Assembly: GCF_900113945.1 (NCBI RefSeq)
Contig: NZ_FORG01000009.1
Location: 62,001 to 126,000, forward strand
Reading direction: 5' to 3'
Source of the DNA: Xenorhabdus mauleonii
GTDB taxonomy: Bacteria > Pseudomonadota > Gammaproteobacteria > Enterobacterales > Enterobacteriaceae
Length of the DNA stretch: 64,000 nt
In this document: positions 47,156 through 56,539 of the stretch, in pieces
Position numbering within the stretch: the first letter of the stretch is position 1
How the letters are laid out: every line of letters begins with the position of its first letter
Program-made: the position numbers and the translations under genes
The notes under the pieces: model-generated
The model's database searches: none
Told to the model about the DNA's origin: nothing
What the model saw: the letters and a program-made list of their open reading frames with translations, nothing else

Positions 47156-49051
47156 ATGACTCAATCTAGTTACAACGCAGAGGCCATTGAAGTCCTCAGT
47201 GGCCTGGAGCCAGTTCGTCGTCGTCCCGGCATGTATACCGATACAGCCCGCCCGAACCATCTGGCACAGGAAGTGATCGATAACAGTGTGGACGAAGCTC
47301 TGGCTGGTCACGCGAAGCATATTGAAGTAATCCTTCACAGCGATCAGTCTCTGGAAGTGATAGATGATGGCCGTGGTATGCCGGTTGATATCCATCCTGA
47401 AGAAAAAGTTTCTGCTGTCGAACTGATCCTGACCCGCTTGCACGCGGGAGGAAAATTCTCCAATAAAAATTACCAGTTTTCTGGTGGCTTGCATGGTGTG
47501 GGGATCTCTGTGGTCAACGCCCTGTCCAAGCGTGTGGAAGTGACTGTCCGTCGTGACAGCCAAGTTCATCAAATCGCGTTTGAAAATGGCGAAAAAGTGC
47601 AAGAGCTGGACGTTATCGGCAGTTGTGGCAAACGCAACACCGGAACCAGCGTCCACTTCTGGCCGGATGAAAGCTATTTCGATATACCCCGTTTTTCTAT
47701 TACTCGCTTGACGCATCTGCTGAAAGCCAAGGCAGTATTGTGTCCGGGGGTTGAAATTGTCTTTAAGGACAAACTGAATAGCACCGAGCAGAAATGGTGC
47801 TATGCCGATGGCCTGACAGATTATCTGCTGGAGGCTGTGAACGGATTGGTCACATTGCCTCAATCGCCTTTTGTCGGCACATTTAGCGGAGAAACCGAAG
47901 CAGTTGACTGGGCGGTACTTTGGTTGCCGGAAGGGGGAGAACTTCTGACGGAAAGTTACGTGAACCTGATCCCGACAGTACAGGGTGGAACTCATGTCAA
48001 CGGCCTGCGTCAGGGGCTGCTGGATGCGATGCGCGAATTTTGTGAATTCCGCAACCTATTGCCACGTGGCGTCAAACTCTCTGCTGATGATATCTGGGAT
48101 CGCTGTGCTTACGTGTTGTCCCTCAAAATGCAGGATCCACAATTTGCAGGGCAGACCAAAGAACGTCTTTCATCGCGTCAATCTGCGGCCTTTGTTTCCG
48201 GTGTGGTAAAAGATGCATTCAGCCTGTGGCTGAATCAACACACTCAGGATGCGGAACAGCTTGCCGAAATGGCAATTGCCAGCGCCCAGCGCAGAATGCG
48301 TGCGGCAAAGAAAGTGGTACGTAAAAAGCTGACCAATGGCCCTGCACTGCCGGGCAAATTAGCAGACTGTACCGCGCAAGATCTGAATATTACCGAACTG
48401 TTTTTGGTGGAAGGGGATTCTGCGGGCGGTTCAGCGAAGCAGGCCCGTGACCGTGAATTTCAGGCGATCATGCCGCTGCGCGGAAAGATCTTGAATACGT
48501 GGGAAGTCTCTTCTGATGAAGTATTGGCTTCGCAGGAAGTGCACGATATTTCCGTTGCGATTGGCATCGATCCTGACAGTGAAGACCTCAGCCAGCTGCG
48601 TTACGGTAAAATATGCATACTGGCGGATGCGGATTCTGATGGTTTGCATATCGCCACGTTGCTGTGCGCCCTGTTTGTCCGTCACTTCCCGACACTGGTG
48701 AAGCGCGGGCATGTCTATATGGCGATGCCGCCGCTGTATCGCATTGACCTCGGCAAAGAAGTGCATTATGCGCTGGATGAAGGGGAAAAAAGCGCCATAC
48801 TGGATCGTTTGAGCCGCAAGCGTGGCAAACCTAATGTCCAACGCTTTAAAGGACTGGGGGAAATGAATCCCATGCAGCTGCGTGAAACCACATTAGACCC
48901 CAATACGCGCCGTCTGGTGCAATTGACTATCGATGATGAGAATTATCAAGAAACGTTTGCTGTCATGGACATGCTTCTGGCGAAGAAACGCTCAGAAGAT
49001 CGCCGGAATTGGCTGCAAGAAAAAGGTGATTCGATTGACATTGAAGTTTAG
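47156..49051 (+). CDS. parE: DNA topoisomerase IV subunit B
   Basis: This 631-residue ATPase subunit of topoisomerase IV acts in chromosome decatenation. GHKL motifs: EVIDNSVDEAL, DDGRGMPV and GGLHGVGISVVNAL. TOPRIM: LVEGDSAGGSAKQARD and DADSDGLHIATLL. The quinolone-region sequence looks standard. Length equals E. coli ParE (630) within one residue. parC follows after 84 bases. Confidence 0.98.
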   Translation: MTQSSYNAEAIEVLSGLEPVRRRPGMYTDTARPNHLAQEVIDNSVDEALAGHAKHIEVILHSDQSLEVIDDGRGMPVDIHPEEKVSAVELILTRLHAGGKFSNKNYQFSGGLHGVGISVVNALSKRVEVTVRRDSQVHQIAFENGEKVQELDVIGSCGKRNTGTSVHFWPDESYFDIPRFSITRLTHLLKAKAVLCPGVEIVFKDKLNSTEQKWCYADGLTDYLLEAVNGLVTLPQSPFVGTFSGETEAVDWAVLWLPEGGELLTESYVNLIPTVQGGTHVNGLRQGLLDAMREFCEFRNLLPRGVKLSADDIWDRCAYVLSLKMQDPQFAGQTKERLSSRQSAAFVSGVVKDAFSLWLNQHTQDAEQLAEMAIASAQRRMRAAKKVVRKKLTNGPALPGKLADCTAQDLNITELFLVEGDSAGGSAKQARDREFQAIMPLRGKILNTWEVSSDEVLASQEVHDISVAIGIDPDSEDLSQLRYGKICILADADSDGLHIATLLCALFVRHFPTLVKRGHVYMAMPPLYRIDLGKEVHYALDEGEKSAILDRLSRKRGKPNVQRFKGLGEMNPMQLRETTLDPNTRRLVQLTIDDENYQETFAVMDMLLAKKRSEDRRNWLQEKGDSIDIEV

Positions 49052-49135
49052 CGGAAATGCCGTAAATTCCCGCCCGACAGGGTGGGATTCAATCACCGTA
49101 CGGTAGTCAAAACAGGATCCTGAGGAAATAAATAC

Positions 49136-51388
49136 ATGAGTGAGATAACTCACGATGGTGTGGAGCGTCAGCCGCTTCACACGTTCACTGAAAACGCCTA
49201 TTTGAATTACTCCATGTACGTCATCATGGACAGGGCGCTGCCTTTTATCGGTGATGGTTTAAAACCCGTTCAGCGCCGCATTGTTTATGCGATGTCAGAG
49301 TTGGGGCTGAGCAACAGCGCCAAGTTTAAAAAATCTGCCCGTACCGTGGGGGACGTGCTTGGCAAATACCATCCACATGGCGATGGCGCTTGCTATGAAG
49401 CGATGGTTTTAATGGCACAGCCTTTCTCATACCGTTATCCGCTGGTGGATGGTCAGGGTAACTGGGGTGCCCCGGATGATCCAAAATCCTTTGCCGCGAT
49501 GCGTTATACCGAATCCCGCCTGTCCAAATATGCTGAGTTGCTGCTGAGTGAATTGGGGCAAGGTACAGTGGATTGGATGCCAAACTTTGATGGCACTTTG
49601 CAGGAGCCGAAAATGCTGCCTGCGCGCTTGCCCAATATTTTGTTGAATGGCACCACCGGCATTGCCGTAGGGATGGCAACTGACATTCCACCGCATAACT
49701 CCCGTGAAGTGGCGAATGCGTTGATTGCGATGCTGGATAATCCGGAACTGTCGCTTGATCAGGCGATGGAATACATCCAAGGGCCGGATTACCCAACAGA
49801 AGCCGAAATAATCACATCAAAGGAAGATATCCGCAAAATCTACAAAACCGGTCGTGGCTCCGTGCGTATGCGGGCCGTGTGGTCGAAAGAAGAGGGCAAT
49901 GTCATTATTACCGCCCTGCCACACCAAGTTTCCGGCGCAAAAGTTTTGGAGCAAATCGCCAGCCAAATGCGGGCGAAAAAATTGCCAATGGTTGAGGATC
50001 TGCGTGATGAATCCGATCACGAGAACCCGACACGTTTAGTGATTGTTCCACGCACCAATCGTGTGGATGTTGAACAAGTGATGAATCATCTGTTTGCGAC
50101 CACCGATTTGGAAAAAAGCTATCGTATTAACCTGAATATGATCGGGTTGGACAACCGCCCGGCAGTGAAAGGCTTGGTTGAAATCCTCAGCGAATGGTTG
50201 GTTTATCGTCGTGAAACCGTGCGTAGGCGATTGAATCACCGTCTGGAAAAAGTGCTTAAGCGTTTGCATATTCTGGAAGGTTTGCTGGTGGCGTATCTCA
50301 ACATTGACGAAGTGATCCATATTATTCGCAATGAAGATGAACCCAAGGCTGTATTGATGGAGCGTTTCGAATTAACAGAAACGCAGGCTGAAGCCATTCT
50401 GGAGTTGAAATTACGTCACTTGGCGAAGCTGGAAGAAGTTAAAATCCGTGGCGAACAGAATGAGCTGGCAAAAGAGCGTGACAAATTGCAGTCAATCTTG
50501 GGTTCAGAGCGAAAACTAAATACGTTGCTGAAAAAAGAGATTATTGCGGATGCCGAAAGCTACGGTGATGAGCGTCGCTCTCCACTGAAAGAGCGCACGG
50601 AAGCAAAAGCCATGAGCGATCATGATATTTTGCCATCAGAGCCAATTACGGTTGTCATGTCAGAAATGGGATGGGTACGCAGCGCGAAAGGGCATGAAAT
50701 CGATCCGGCTGGTTTGAATTACAAATCCGGAGATAACTTCCGCAGTGCGGTACGTGGCAAGAGTAACCAGCCTGTGGTCTTTATTGATTCGACCGGGCGC
50801 AGTTACTCCGTGGATCCACTGGATTTGCCATCAGCCAGAGGGCAGGGTGAACCGCTGACGGGTAAATTGGCATTGCCGGCCGGCGCATCGGTTGAACATC
50901 TTTTGATGGCGAAAGAAGATCAAAAACTCTTGATGGCATCTGATGCGGGTTATGGTTTTATCTGTACATTCAGTGATCTCATAGCCAAGAACCGTGCAGG
51001 TAAGGCGTTGATTACTCTGCCTGAAAATGCCAAAGTCATGCAGCCTCTGGAGATCAACAGTGAGCAGGATGACATGCTATTGGCTATCACCAAAGCTGGC
51101 CGCTTGTTGATGTTCCCGGTGGCTGATCTTCCGCAGCTTTCGAAAGGCAAAGGCAATAAAATTGTCTCCATTACTGCGGCCCAAGCTGCGTCAGGGGAGG
51201 ATATGCTGAGCTGGTTGCTGATTTTGCCTCCACAATCGTCAATCACGCTTTACTTCGGCAAACGCAAACTATTGCTTCGTCCAGAAGATTTGCAAAAATT
51301 CAGGGCGGAACGCGGTAGGAAGGGAACTTCTCTGCCACGTGGTTTACAGCGTGTTGAACGCGTCGAAGTGGATACCCCGAAATCATAA
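49136..51388 (+). CDS. parC: DNA topoisomerase IV subunit A
   Basis: This 750-residue DNA-cleaving subunit of topoisomerase IV has the catalytic tyrosine in [14 protein letters not shown] and the winged-helix RPVQRRI-like [15 protein letters not shown]-terminal beta-pinwheel blades run from about 490. In the quinolone-determining loop the sequence is [14 protein letters not shown]. The residue equal to E. coli Ser80 is glycine (residue 84, codon GGC at 49385-49387), while the Glu84 equivalent is kept. Everything else in the region matches E. coli. Confidence 0.98.
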   Translation: MSEITHDGVERQPLHTFTENAYLNYSMYVIMDRALPFIGDGLKPVQRRIVYAMSELGLSNSAKFKKSARTVGDVLGKYHPHGDGACYEAMVLMAQPFSYRYPLVDGQGNWGAPDDPKSFAAMRYTESRLSKYAELLLSELGQGTVDWMPNFDGTLQEPKMLPARLPNILLNGTTGIAVGMATDIPPHNSREVANALIAMLDNPELSLDQAMEYIQGPDYPTEAEIITSKEDIRKIYKTGRGSVRMRAVWSKEEGNVIITALPHQVSGAKVLEQIASQMRAKKLPMVEDLRDESDHENPTRLVIVPRTNRVDVEQVMNHLFATTDLEKSYRINLNMIGLDNRPAVKGLVEILSEWLVYRRETVRRRLNHRLEKVLKRLHILEGLLVAYLNIDEVIHIIRNEDEPKAVLMERFELTETQAEAILELKLRHLAKLEEVKIRGEQNELAKERDKLQSILGSERKLNTLLKKEIIADAESYGDERRSPLKERTEAKAMSDHDILPSEPITVVMSEMGWVRSAKGHEIDPAGLNYKSGDNFRSAVRGKSNQPVVFIDSTGRSYSVDPLDLPSARGQGEPLTGKLALPAGASVEHLLMAKEDQKLLMASDAGYGFICTFSDLIAKNRAGKALITLPENAKVMQPLEINSEQDDMLLAITKAGRLLMFPVADLPQLSKGKGNKIVSITAAQAASGEDMLSWLLILPPQSSITLYFGKRKLLLRPEDLQKFRAERGRKGTSLPRGLQRVERVEVDTPKS

Positions 51389-51525
51389 AATAAATTGAGG
51401 CAACCACGCCATACCAAGGGATTTAAACATGCAGCGCAATCAACACGGCTGCCACTTGGAAAATCGTGGAATTAAATTATAACTGCGGGCCAGCTTAATA
51501 CTGGCCTGCTCTGCAAGAGGCAACC

Positions 51526-52257
51526 ATGCTCGCGATCATTCGTGGAATCATTGTTATTCTGTTTACTATTTTGGTCTTTATTTTCGGCGGTATTTACTGC
51601 TTATTCAGTCCACGCAATCCACGCCATGTGATGACTTTTGGACACGCGTTTGGCAAATTGCACAAAATATTCGGCATTAAGCTGCTGGAACGCATTCCAG
51701 CCGATGCCCGTCAGTACGGCCCCAGTATTTATATCGGCAACCACCAAAATAATTTCGACATGATTACCATGTCGAATGCGGTACAGCCACGCACAGTGAC
51801 AGTTGGCAAAAAAAGCCTGGTATTTATTCCCTTTTTTGGTCAGCTTTATTGGCTGACAGGTAACATTCTGATTGATAGAAACAACCGGACAAAAGCGCAC
51901 GGTACAATTTCACAGGTTGTCGAGCAGATCAAAAAACACCAGATCTCAGTCTGGATGTTCCCCGAAGGAACACGCAGCCGGGGTCGTGGCTTGTTGCCAT
52001 TCAAAACCGGTGCTTTCCACGCGGCTATCACGGCAGGTGTACCCATCGTGCCTGTTTGTGTTTCGACAACACATGGCAATATAAAACTTAACCGCTGGAA
52101 TAACGGCTCGGTGATTGTTGAAATGTTACCGCCGATTGATACGACAAAATACACCAAAGAGCAGGTTCGTGAATTGGCAGAGCATTGTCGACAACTGATG
52201 CAAAACAAAATCGAAGAGTTGGATAAAGAAGTTAGCGAGCTGAACAAGCAAAAATAA
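51526..52257 (+). CDS. plsC: 1-acyl-sn-glycerol-3-phosphate acyltransferase, copy 1
   Basis: This 243-residue membrane enzyme makes phosphatidic acid from lysophosphatidate. An N-terminal membrane helix (about 4-28) precedes block I GNHQNNFD (His73, Asp78), block II ILIDRNNRTKA and block III MFPEGTRSRGRG. It is close to E. coli PlsC (245) throughout and follows parC as in E. coli. This copy keeps all conserved motif residues and is the likely housekeeping enzyme. Confidence 0.97.
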   Translation: MLAIIRGIIVILFTILVFIFGGIYCLFSPRNPRHVMTFGHAFGKLHKIFGIKLLERIPADARQYGPSIYIGNHQNNFDMITMSNAVQPRTVTVGKKSLVFIPFFGQLYWLTGNILIDRNNRTKAHGTISQVVEQIKKHQISVWMFPEGTRSRGRGLLPFKTGAFHAAITAGVPIVPVCVSTTHGNIKLNRWNNGSVIVEMLPPIDTTKYTKEQVRELAEHCRQLMQNKIEELDKEVSELNKQK

Positions 52258-52451
52258 TTGAATGCCTAACGTGTATTAAGCTTGTCGAAGTAGAAAGATC
52301 TAAGCCATAACCCCATTTGAGGTAATTACGCTATCCCGCTATTAAATTTCAAGTTGCAGTACAATCAACACGGCCACAACTTGGAAAATCATGGGGTTAT
52401 GGTCATTATATGTAGGCCAGTTTGTACTGGCCTACTCTGCAAGAGGCAACT

Positions 52452-53183
52452 ATGCTCGCGATCATTCGTGGAATTATTGTTATTTTGTTTACTGTCCTGG
52501 TCTTTATCTTCGGCGGTATTTACTGCTTATTCAGCCCACGCAATCCATGCCATGTGATGACTTTTGGCCGCATATTTGGCAAATTGCGCAAGCTATTCGG
52601 CATTAAGCTGCTGGAACGCATCCCAGCCGATGCCCGCCAGTATGGCCCCAGTATTTATATCGGCAACCACCAAAATAATTTCGATATGATAATCATGTCG
52701 AATGCAGTGCAGCCACGCACAGTGACAGTTGGCAAAAAAAGCCTGGCATTTATTCCTTTCTTTGGTCAGATTTATTGGCTGACAGGCAACATTCTGATTG
52801 ATAGAAGCAACTGGACAAAAGCGCACGGTACAATTGCACAGGTTGTCGAGCAGATCAAAAAACACCAAATTTCAGTCTGGATGTTCCCCGAAGGAAATCG
52901 CAGCCGGGGCCGAGGCTTACTGCCATTCAAAACCGGCGCTTTCCACGCGGCTATTACGGCAGGCGTACCCATCGTGCCTGTTTGTGCTTCTTCAACACAC
53001 GGCAATATAAAACTTAACCGCTGGAATAATGGCACGGTGATTGTCGAAATGTTGCCGCCGATTGATACGACAAAGTACACCAAAGCGCAGGTTCGTGAAT
53101 TGGCGGAGCATTGTCGGCAATTGATGCAAAACAAAATCGAAGAGTTGGATAAAGAAGCCAGCGAGTTGAACAAGAAAAAATAA
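52452..53183 (+). CDS. PlsC-like acyltransferase, copy 2 with altered motifs
   Basis: This 243-residue tandem paralogue is near-identical to copy 1 outside scattered changes. The HX4D site (His73, Asp78) is kept. Block II, however, has Trp121 in place of Arg (IDRSNWTKA) and block III has Asn149 in place of Thr (FPEGNRSR). Both positions are strongly conserved in the family, so this copy may have reduced activity or altered acyl or acceptor preference. The frame is fully open and the ribosome binding site intact, so it is still translated. An upstream ATG at 52422 is less likely. Confidence 0.93.
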   Translation: MLAIIRGIIVILFTVLVFIFGGIYCLFSPRNPCHVMTFGRIFGKLRKLFGIKLLERIPADARQYGPSIYIGNHQNNFDMIIMSNAVQPRTVTVGKKSLAFIPFFGQIYWLTGNILIDRSNWTKAHGTIAQVVEQIKKHQISVWMFPEGNRSRGRGLLPFKTGAFHAAITAGVPIVPVCASSTHGNIKLNRWNNGTVIVEMLPPIDTTKYTKAQVRELAEHCRQLMQNKIEELDKEASELNKKK

Positions 53184-53243
53184 TGGAATGGCGTCAAAAT
53201 GACGAAAATCGTTAAATTTTTTCTCTTAAATTAAGATAAAACG

Positions 53244-53280
53244 AAAAAGCCTGAATCCGGTAAGAATGCCGAATTCAGAC
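53244..53280 (-). terminator. Terminator of the deaminase-Rid operon
   Basis: The 10-bp arms CTGAATCCGG / CCGAATTCAG (one mismatch) are followed on the minus strand by GCTTTTTCG, 59 bases past the Rid gene stop. Confidence 0.75.
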
Positions 53281-53338
53281 CAATTAACGACTGTTGTGGT
53301 ATAGAGAGGATACCTTTACTGATTTCGTTGACGTTGCG

Positions 53339-53824
53339 TCAATCAGGACGAACAGCCGTCACTTCGATCTCAACACGCCATGCCGGGTTAGCCAGCTTTG
53401 CCACCTGAACAGTAGTGCGGGCCGGAAGTTTGTCGGTGTTCTTTTCGTTGAAGAACTGGGAATAACCGGCCATAAAACCTTTGAAGTCCATATTGCCGTT
53501 AGTTTCATCGCCGCCGACCAAAAACACCTGCATTTTGACGACATCTTTCATTTCCAGCCCGATTTTACCTAGATGGCTTTGGATCTGTGCTAGCACATTA
53601 ATGGTCTGTGCTTTGGTATCACCATATGAAGCCAGAACGCCTTCAGGTGCATCTTTCGCGATTTTCGTCGGGACTTTTCCGCTGAGGAAAACAATGGCTT
53701 TGTTGCTGCTGACTTCCACAGATTCGGCGATCGGCATACCTTCCAGTTTGTGGTAACGAACACCTTCAGCGTTGGCAACACCCCAAACGAATGGAATAAC
53801 GAACAACATGTTTTTTAAACGCAT
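53339..53824 (-). CDS. Exported RidA/YjgF-family imine deaminase
   Basis: This 161-residue protein has a Sec signal peptide (about 1-19, MRLKNMLFVIPFVWGVANA) ahead of a Rid domain. The key arginine is Arg136 in PARTTVQVA and the acidic residue is in VEIEVTAV (Glu152/Glu154), the positions that bind and hydrolyse enamine/imine intermediates in RidA. Most Rid proteins are cytoplasmic, so an exported one fits a job on imines released outside the inner membrane. It lies 12 bases downstream of the L-amino acid deaminase gene, whose reaction yields imino acids. The pairing is direct from sequence; the substrate is inferred. Confidence 0.88.
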   Translation of the reverse strand: MRLKNMLFVIPFVWGVANAEGVRYHKLEGMPIAESVEVSSNKAIVFLSGKVPTKIAKDAPEGVLASYGDTKAQTINVLAQIQSHLGKIGLEMKDVVKMQVFLVGGDETNGNMDFKGFMAGYSQFFNEKNTDKLPARTTVQVAKLANPAWRVEIEVTAVRPD

Positions 53825-53836
53825 AATACCCCCTAT

Positions 53837-55261
53837 TTACGAATTGAAACGCGAGAGACTGAATGGTGTCGGGTCAATGACTGGCTTTTTGCCCATGACG
53901 ATATCGGCCGTAATTTCTGAAGCTGCTGGCCCTTCAGTCATACCCCAAATCGTTGCCGTGTTAATGACAAGCCCCGGATATTCCTTCACTTCCGAAATGA
54001 TCGGAAGCTCGTCTGGAGCTGGGCTTACTATCGCCCCCCATCGTTCGACAACTTTAGAATTTTGGAACACGGGAAATTCAGCTTTCATAAGCTCAAATAC
54101 CGCATCCAAGTGCGCATTGCTTTGCGTTGCCGTTACAATACGGTGAGTTTCAAATGGCGAGATTTCATCCAACTTCCACTGAGTAGGCATTTTGAAAGAA
54201 TTGAACAGATCTTTACCTAGCGAGAAATAGAGTGGTAGCTCGTCACCACTCAGCAAATGAACGAATTTCGGCCCCAGAAGGAAACTGTCTTTCACGATGG
54301 AACTGGTGAAAATTCTCGGCGCTACGGCATAGGTTCCGTCTGCTTGCTCGCGGAAATGAATGCCGGTCGGTAGATGAACGTTGCCATGAGGTGCGCCGGG
54401 TACGCCGGAAACACGTTGTTGTGACAGATAGACATCCAGTGTTGGAATATTCACGCCAAGGTTACCCATGAAAAGCCTTGACCAGATACCCGTTGCCAGC
54501 ACAACGGAAGATGTTTTGACACTCCCCCTTTCGGTGACAACGTCGGACACTTTTCCACCAGATGTTTCGATACCACGTACGGCGCAGTGGGTGAAAATTT
54601 TGACGCCGATCTTCATGGCGTACTTCGCTAAAACAGGCACGCCAGTTTCGGGATCAACACTGCCGGAATCCTCTTCAAAACCGGCAATTTTCCACGGCGT
54701 TTTAGCGCCGGATAGACGTTGAGCCAGCTCCTTGCCTTCAATTAATCGGGTTTCCAAAGGTGTACCGAAATCGTCATAATGTTGGGCGGATTTAACCCAA
54801 GCGATGGCATTCGCCAGATCTTCTTCACTCGACGGAACTTCAACCCGTCCCTGCGTTCGATAGCTGGTATCATCCCCGATCTTTTCGTTCATTCCACGCC
54901 ACAGCATTTTGCCATAGTGATGCATCGGAAAGACTTCAGGGGGGGTTTTGTAGCTGATGATTTGACTGTAAGCGCGCCCGGATTGTTCTCCTGCGATGTC
55001 ACCTTTTTCAAACAGGGTAACGCTCATACCTCTTTCTGCGAGATTAATCGCTGTCAGAACACCTTGAATACCGCCGCCAATGATGACGACATCAGATTCT
55101 TTCGGTAACTCTTCAACTGTGCCATCCACTGGCAATGCTCTGGATTTGGTGACAATAAACGTACCTTCACGACGAATCATTGGCACTAAAGCCGAAGCTC
55201 CACCTGCCAATACACCAGCAGCACCAAGCCCTAACAGCAATTTTCTCCGAGAGATTTGCAT
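53837..55261 (-). CDS. Tat-exported L-amino acid deaminase
   Basis: This 474-residue FAD enzyme is closely similar to Proteus L-amino acid deaminases (LAAD), which oxidise L-amino acids to 2-oxo acids and ammonia and pass electrons to the respiratory chain instead of making peroxide. A twin-arginine start MQISRRKLLLGLGAAGVLAGG gives export. The FAD motif is IIGGGIQG (61-68). EDSGSVDPETG and the C-terminal NTATIWGMTEGPAASEITADI match the family. The ORF extends to 55438, but the Tat signal fixes the start at 55261. It lies between plsC and ftsP, neighbours in E. coli, so it is inserted accessory DNA. Confidence 0.94.
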   Translation of the reverse strand: MQISRRKLLLGLGAAGVLAGGASALVPMIRREGTFIVTKSRALPVDGTVEELPKESDVVIIGGGIQGVLTAINLAERGMSVTLFEKGDIAGEQSGRAYSQIISYKTPPEVFPMHHYGKMLWRGMNEKIGDDTSYRTQGRVEVPSSEEDLANAIAWVKSAQHYDDFGTPLETRLIEGKELAQRLSGAKTPWKIAGFEEDSGSVDPETGVPVLAKYAMKIGVKIFTHCAVRGIETSGGKVSDVVTERGSVKTSSVVLATGIWSRLFMGNLGVNIPTLDVYLSQQRVSGVPGAPHGNVHLPTGIHFREQADGTYAVAPRIFTSSIVKDSFLLGPKFVHLLSGDELPLYFSLGKDLFNSFKMPTQWKLDEISPFETHRIVTATQSNAHLDAVFELMKAEFPVFQNSKVVERWGAIVSPAPDELPIISEVKEYPGLVINTATIWGMTEGPAASEITADIVMGKKPVIDPTPFSLSRFNS

Positions 55262-55610
55262 ATTCACCTCGACACCCCTGAATCGGGGAGTTAGTAACAT
55301 ACAGGAATCACCCTCATGATTTTTTGAGGGGATGACTCCACCCAGCCCACACAAAGAAAAATAAGCCCTGCCAGAATTAACCAAATAAAACGCTTGGTTT
55401 TCTGTTCTTCTTTCCGGCGCCAGATAGCTCTGGTGCAAAGGAAATCACAGCGAAGCATGTTCAGCGCCCGCTCTTCATTTGCCAAAAGAGTCGGTTTGTA
55501 CACGGCAACACAGCACTCGTCATTCCCTCGGCGAGTCACTGAAATATTTCAAAAACAATGAAGCAGCTTACTTTCAGCTCATCGAATTTCGTTCGTATTT
55601 TTAGTTATTT
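55262..55610. other. Upstream region of the deaminase gene, 349 bp
   Basis: The region probably holds the deaminase promoter. A hairpin CCCTCA/TGAGGG lies at about 55312-55329, close to the start. An 82-codon minus-strand frame (55291-55539, GTG start) with one hydrophobic helix is present but unconvincing as a gene. Confidence 0.4.
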
Positions 55611-55775
55611 TTTCAAATGAAACTTTTTCAATTTAAATTTATTTAAAAACAATGAGTTCAATTGAAATATTTTCAAAATTAACACTTTCAACTGAAATGT
55701 TTTCGCAAGTAATTTTTTCAAGGAAAATCATTTGAAACTCAATGTTTTCAAAAGAAAAATTTTTCAATATAAGGA
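55611..55775 (-). repeat. Eleven-unit 15-bp periodic array, decayed pentapeptide-type coding repeat
   Basis: Eleven contiguous 15-base units in perfect register start TTTCA-like at 55611, 55626, 55641 and so on to 55761. Unit positions 2-3 are TT and 11-12 AA in all eleven; position 6 is A in ten. On the minus strand each unit encodes five residues of pattern I/V-S/N-F/I/V-E-N/K, such as ENISV and FENIS. The two hydrophobic positions are hydrophobic in all eleven units. The frame has stops at 55639-55641 and 55633-55635, each one base from the usual repeat codon, and a stop just before the array. It looks like a fragment of a pentapeptide-repeat-like gene that has decayed. Confidence 0.6.
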
Positions 55776-56539
55776 ATTAAATAATGTTTATTGAATAGGG
55801 TATAATAAATTTTGATATAGATGGTCAAGGAATATTCAACACTTTTTTGTTTCTTGCCACGGGCATCTCATAAATCACGGGTAGTTATTAATATGAAAAC
55901 GATATTTAATAATTTCTTTAACTCTAAATAGCAGGCAAGTTCCCCCGACGTTTAAACGCAAGGATGAGCAATATGTCCCGCAATCTCTTGCGTTGATGTG
56001 AGTGGACTGAGCAAGGAAAGGAAAATTCCATAACGGGTACTGCCAAAACAGGCATGGATAGAAATGAATGTTCACTGCGCAAGTGAAATGAAGTGAAAAT
56101 ATGATGTTATTAAGGACGGCGATGGGAATGTTTCCCGGCAATATATTGCCGGAATGGTAGGCAAATACACTTCAATTATTGTCAGAATACTCAGTGGAAG
56201 AACTACCCCAATTTGCGGAGTATACATTAGGTCAATTTGGTGATGTGTGATACGTCGATACCGATAATCTGAAGGTCTGAGATATAAAGCGCACTGGATA
56301 AATTTAAGATAGTTTTAGAATTTATTTCCCATTCGCGATATGATTGCGTTTAATAAATTACCGTTTTTATTAAACGCAATCGATAGAATATTAAACCCCA
56401 ATTGCTATTATTGAGGGTTCCATCCCAGTAATTATTTGAATTATGCAGTCATTGTGTAGTGTTTGCGTCTAGACTAGCAATCATTGGTGTTGCTGTTTTT
56501 GTCTTTTGTCGTGAATATTATCCCTGCTGTGGAGAATGT
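55776..56539. other. Gene-poor region before ftsP, 764 bp, possible gene remnants
   Basis: No intact gene is credible. A plus-strand run at about 56160-56249 reads LQLLSEYSVEELPQFAEYTLGQFGDV before a stop and looks like the end of a lost coding sequence. The rest is AT-rich. The ftsP promoter is presumably in the right part. Confidence 0.35.

Larger units (their letters stand above)
51420..53183 (+). repeat. Tandem duplication of plsC with its leader
   Basis: Two units are offset by 926 bases (start codons at 51526 and 52452). Homology begins about 105 bases ahead of each start (GCAATCAACACGG / ACAATCAACACGG and CTCTGCAAGAGGCAAC) and runs through the whole gene. Both leaders carry a GGCCAG/CTGGCC stem before the ribosome binding site, so promoter-proximal sequence was copied too. 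Confidence 0.9.

Noticed and set aside
55291-55539. 82-codon minus-strand frame upstream of the deaminase gene with one hydrophobic helix
   Set aside because: It starts at GTG without a clear ribosome binding site, sits in the deaminase promoter region, and its composition (Cys- and Arg-rich N terminus) looks like chance translation. A real small membrane protein starting at the internal ATG (LNMLRCDF) cannot be ruled out.
55611-55775. CRISPR array
   Set aside because: Units are 15 bases with no spacers between them and are too degenerate; the pattern is a contiguous tandem repeat.
55875-56141. 88-codon minus-strand frame in the gap before ftsP
   Set aside because: No ribosome binding site, no recognisable domain, and its hydrophobic residues are scattered rather than in helices.
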